Source of the DNA: Homarus americanus | Taxonomy: Eukaryota; Arthropoda; Malacostraca; Decapoda; Nephropidae | DNA: 64,000 nucleotides | NCBI RefSeq assembly: GCF_018991925.1 | Contig: NW_024744406.1 | Location: 22,418-86,417, forward strand | Direction of reading: 5' to 3' | In this document: positions 61,601-64,000 of the stretch, one piece after another | How positions within the stretch are numbered: the first letter of the stretch is position 1 | Layout: every line of letters starts with the position of its first letter | Notes under the pieces: model-generated | What the model saw: only the letters and a program-made list of their open reading frames with translations | Told to the model about the DNA's origin: nothing | The model's database searches: none | Translations under genes and position numbers: made by a program

Positions 61601-63970
61601 CTGACTCCCAGCACACCACACGTGACATCCCAGCACACCTCTGACACCAGCACCACCCCAGGCACAACCCACAACGCAGGCACACCCCTGACACTCCCCA
61701 GGCACACCTCTGACACTCTGGTACCCACCTGACACCCCAGGCACACCTCAAACACCCCCAGACACCAGACACTCCCAGGCACACCCCCTGACATCCCTGG
61801 CACACCAACGAAACACCCTTAGCACACCCAGACACTGCCAGGCACACCTCCCCAGACACCACCAGGTACACCCCAGACACCCCAGGCACACCCAGACACC
61901 CCAGGCACACCACTCAGACACTCCCCAGGCACACCCATACACTCCAACCACACCCCACACCCCAGTGCACCAGACACCCCAAGCACACCACATACAAAGC
62001 AGATACACTGCTGACACTGCCAGGCACACCAGACACTGCCAGCACACCTCAGACACCAAAATAAGCCCATACACCCCAGATACACCCCAGACACTCCCAG
62101 GAACCCAGATACCCCAGGCACACCTCCCCAGAACTCCCCAGGCACAACCGCTGACACTCCCAGGCACACCGCCGACACCGCCAGACACACCCTGACACCC
62201 CAGGTCCAACTCGACACTCCCCAGGCACACCTCCCCATACTCCCAGATAACCCTGACACCAGGTACAAATCAGACACCTCCAGGTACAGCTCAGGCACTC
62301 CCAGGCACACCCCAGACACCCCCAGGCACATCCCCAGACACCCCAGGCACACCCCTGACACCCCCAGACACCACACACCCCAGGCACACCCCTGACACCT
62401 GAGGCACACATCCGACAATCCCAGGCACACCAGACATTCCCAGGCACTGACACCCAGGCACACCACGACACCTCCAGCCACACCCCTGACACACCATGCA
62501 CACCAACGACACCCCAGGCACACCACACACACCCCCCTGGCACACCCTCTGACACTCCCCAGGCACACCAATGACACACCACACACCCCTGACACCAGAT
62601 GCACACCCTGACACTTCCTGGCACACCCTGACACTCAAAAAGCACCCCTGACAATCCCAGTACACCTCTGACACCTCTCAGAACACCCTTGACACCTAGG
62701 CACCCTGACACTCACAGGCACACCTCTGACACCCCCAGGTACACCTTATGAACCCTGACAACCCCAGGTACACGTCTGACACCCAAGACTCTGATACCCC
62801 CAATACCTCTGACACCCTGGTAACCCCACACACCCCAGGCACACCACAGACACACCCTGACCCATGCACACCCCAGACCCCATCAAAAATCTGACACCCA
62901 GGCACACCCTGACACTCCAGGCACACCCCAGACACCCCAGGCACACCTCTGACACCCATGTACACCCCTGACACCAGGCACACCCCAGACACCCTGCACA
63001 CATCAGACACACCCCAGGCACACCTGAGACACCCCCAGGTACACCGCTGTCACCCCAGGCAAGCCACCCCTGACACTCCCCAGTTACACCCCCTGGACAA
63101 CCCAGGGTACACCTCTGACAACCTCTAGGATGACTAAACACTCCCAGGTACACCTCTGAGACTCCCAGGTACACCATGACACTTTGCACACCAATGACAC
63201 CCCCTGGCACACATACACTCCCAGGCACACTACAATGACACCCACACCTCTGACACCTAGGTACACCTCCGACACTCCCAGGTACACCCTTGACACTAGT
63301 ACACCTCTGTCTCTAGCAGCCCCTGACACTCTGGTACTCCCTTGACACTCCCAGTCACACCCCTTCAAACACCCCAGGTACACCAATGACACTCTCAGAA
63401 CACTTGTGACACTCCCACGTACACCTCTGACACTAACAGGTACACCTCTGACACTCCTGCACCATCTCCCAGGCAGTCTCTTGAGCACCCTTAATGCACA
63501 ACCTGATGACCCCAGGAAGGCCAGACAACTCCTAGGTACACTCCTACCAATCCTAGGCACAATTCCCTGACACTTCCAGGTATACCCCCTGACACTCCCA
63601 GGTACACCACTGACATTCCCTGCACACCCTGACACACCCAGGTACACTGGACACCCAAGATACACCCCTGACATTCATGTACACCAATGACACTCGTAGG
63701 TACACCGCTGACACTCCTGTAGTTACACCGCTGACACTCCCAGGTACACCTCTGTCACCCATGTACACCTCAGACACTCAGTAAGCACCTCAGACACTTG
63801 TGTACATCGCTGTCACCTCAGGTACACCCTGACACTCCCAGTTACACTCTGACAACCCAAGTACACCTCTGACAATCCCAGGTACACCTCAGATACACCC
63901 CGTACACTTGACACTGGTGGCACACCACTGACACTCCCCTGCACACCTCTGTCACCTCAGGCACACCAAA
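58671..63970 (-). repeat. Satellite array, class II, last section
   Basis: GGCACAC and ACCCCAGG forms dominate from about 58.7 to 63.1 kb; GGTACAC increases again toward the end. Block C copies lie at 59,585-59,760 and 60,365-60,520 and a block B copy near 62,263. Many monomers at 60.9-62.9 kb are shortened to CACACCCCAGACACCCCAGG-like forms, so the 21-bp phase is hard to follow. There is no gene. Confidence 0.9.
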
Positions 63971-64000
63971 GGCTTGCTGCAACTGAACGAAGTACAACAT
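63971..64000. other. Possible right edge of the array
   Basis: The last about 30 bases (GGCTTGCTGCAACTGAACG and onward) match no monomer. They may be the start of unique flanking sequence or of a further insertion. Too short to classify. Confidence 0.4.

Noticed and set aside
1..63970. Telomeric repeat
   Set aside because: The unit is 21 bp and unrelated to TTAGG or TTAGGG. No runs of those motifs are present.
1..63970. G-quadruplex-forming array
   Set aside because: Only one GGG occurs per 21 bases, leaving loops of about 18 nt, too long for a stable quadruplex.
1..63970. Centromeric satellite
   Set aside because: Higher-order structure is compatible with it, but no sequence feature seen here proves centromere function; CENP-A mapping would be needed.

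Overview
This window is almost entirely satellite DNA. About 61.5 of the 64 kb is one tandem array of a 21-bp unit, roughly 2,900 copies including shortened ones. Read on the G-rich strand, the unit contains GTACCTGGGAGTGTCAGAG, with GT completing the 21 bases. I see no intact protein-coding gene and no recognisable tRNA, rRNA or CRISPR array. The many long open frames are by-products of the repeat: 21 is a multiple of 3 and five of the six frames of the consensus unit lack a stop, so they read as endless heptapeptides such as VYLGVSE, GVPGSVR, CTWECQR, SDTPRYT and LTLPGTP.

Layout: from 1 to about 6380 the G-rich unit lies on the + strand. At about 6380 the array flips, and from there to about 63,970 it lies on the - strand. 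The first 700 bases after the flip (6381-7080) are very irregular and contain a 22-bp perfect palindrome. Four stretches of ordinary sequence interrupt the inverted part: 24,719-25,105 (unclassified), 37,576-37,779 (AT-rich, unclassified), 49,900-50,649 (AT-rich, with a TATA box and an arthropod-type initiator 30-32 bp apart, possibly a solo LTR), and 55,913-56,970 (a decayed 3' end of a non-LTR retrotransposon with a broken RNase H domain). The last 30 bases look like non-repeat sequence and may be the right edge of the array.

The array has internal order. Three blocks of variant monomers (called A, B and C here) recur many times, often 3.6-3.75 kb apart. Short higher-order repeats have expanded locally: 6 monomers (about 122 bp) at 33.9-34.4 kb and 39.65-40.15 kb, and 9 monomers (about 190 bp, four copies) at 49.15-49.9 kb. 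Moving away from the flip at 6380, blocks A, B and C occur in nearly the same order and spacing on both sides. The start of the minus-oriented part is therefore a mirror copy of the plus-oriented part: a real inverted duplication or a fold-back or assembly artefact. Longer domains also differ in the variants they carry (GGTACAC with GCCTCCC or GACCTCCC, against GGCACAC with ACCCCAGG). These are either satellite subfamilies or systematic sequencing errors.

Organism: a eukaryote. The retrotransposon remnant (RNase H followed by a VVTARLRL-type C-terminal segment and a CxxC/HxxxHY-like motif) and the TATA plus TCAGTC initiator suggest an arthropod, and my best guess is a decapod crustacean. That guess rests on family resemblance, not on any search. 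The window is probably heterochromatin; centromeric or telomeric identity cannot be judged from sequence alone.
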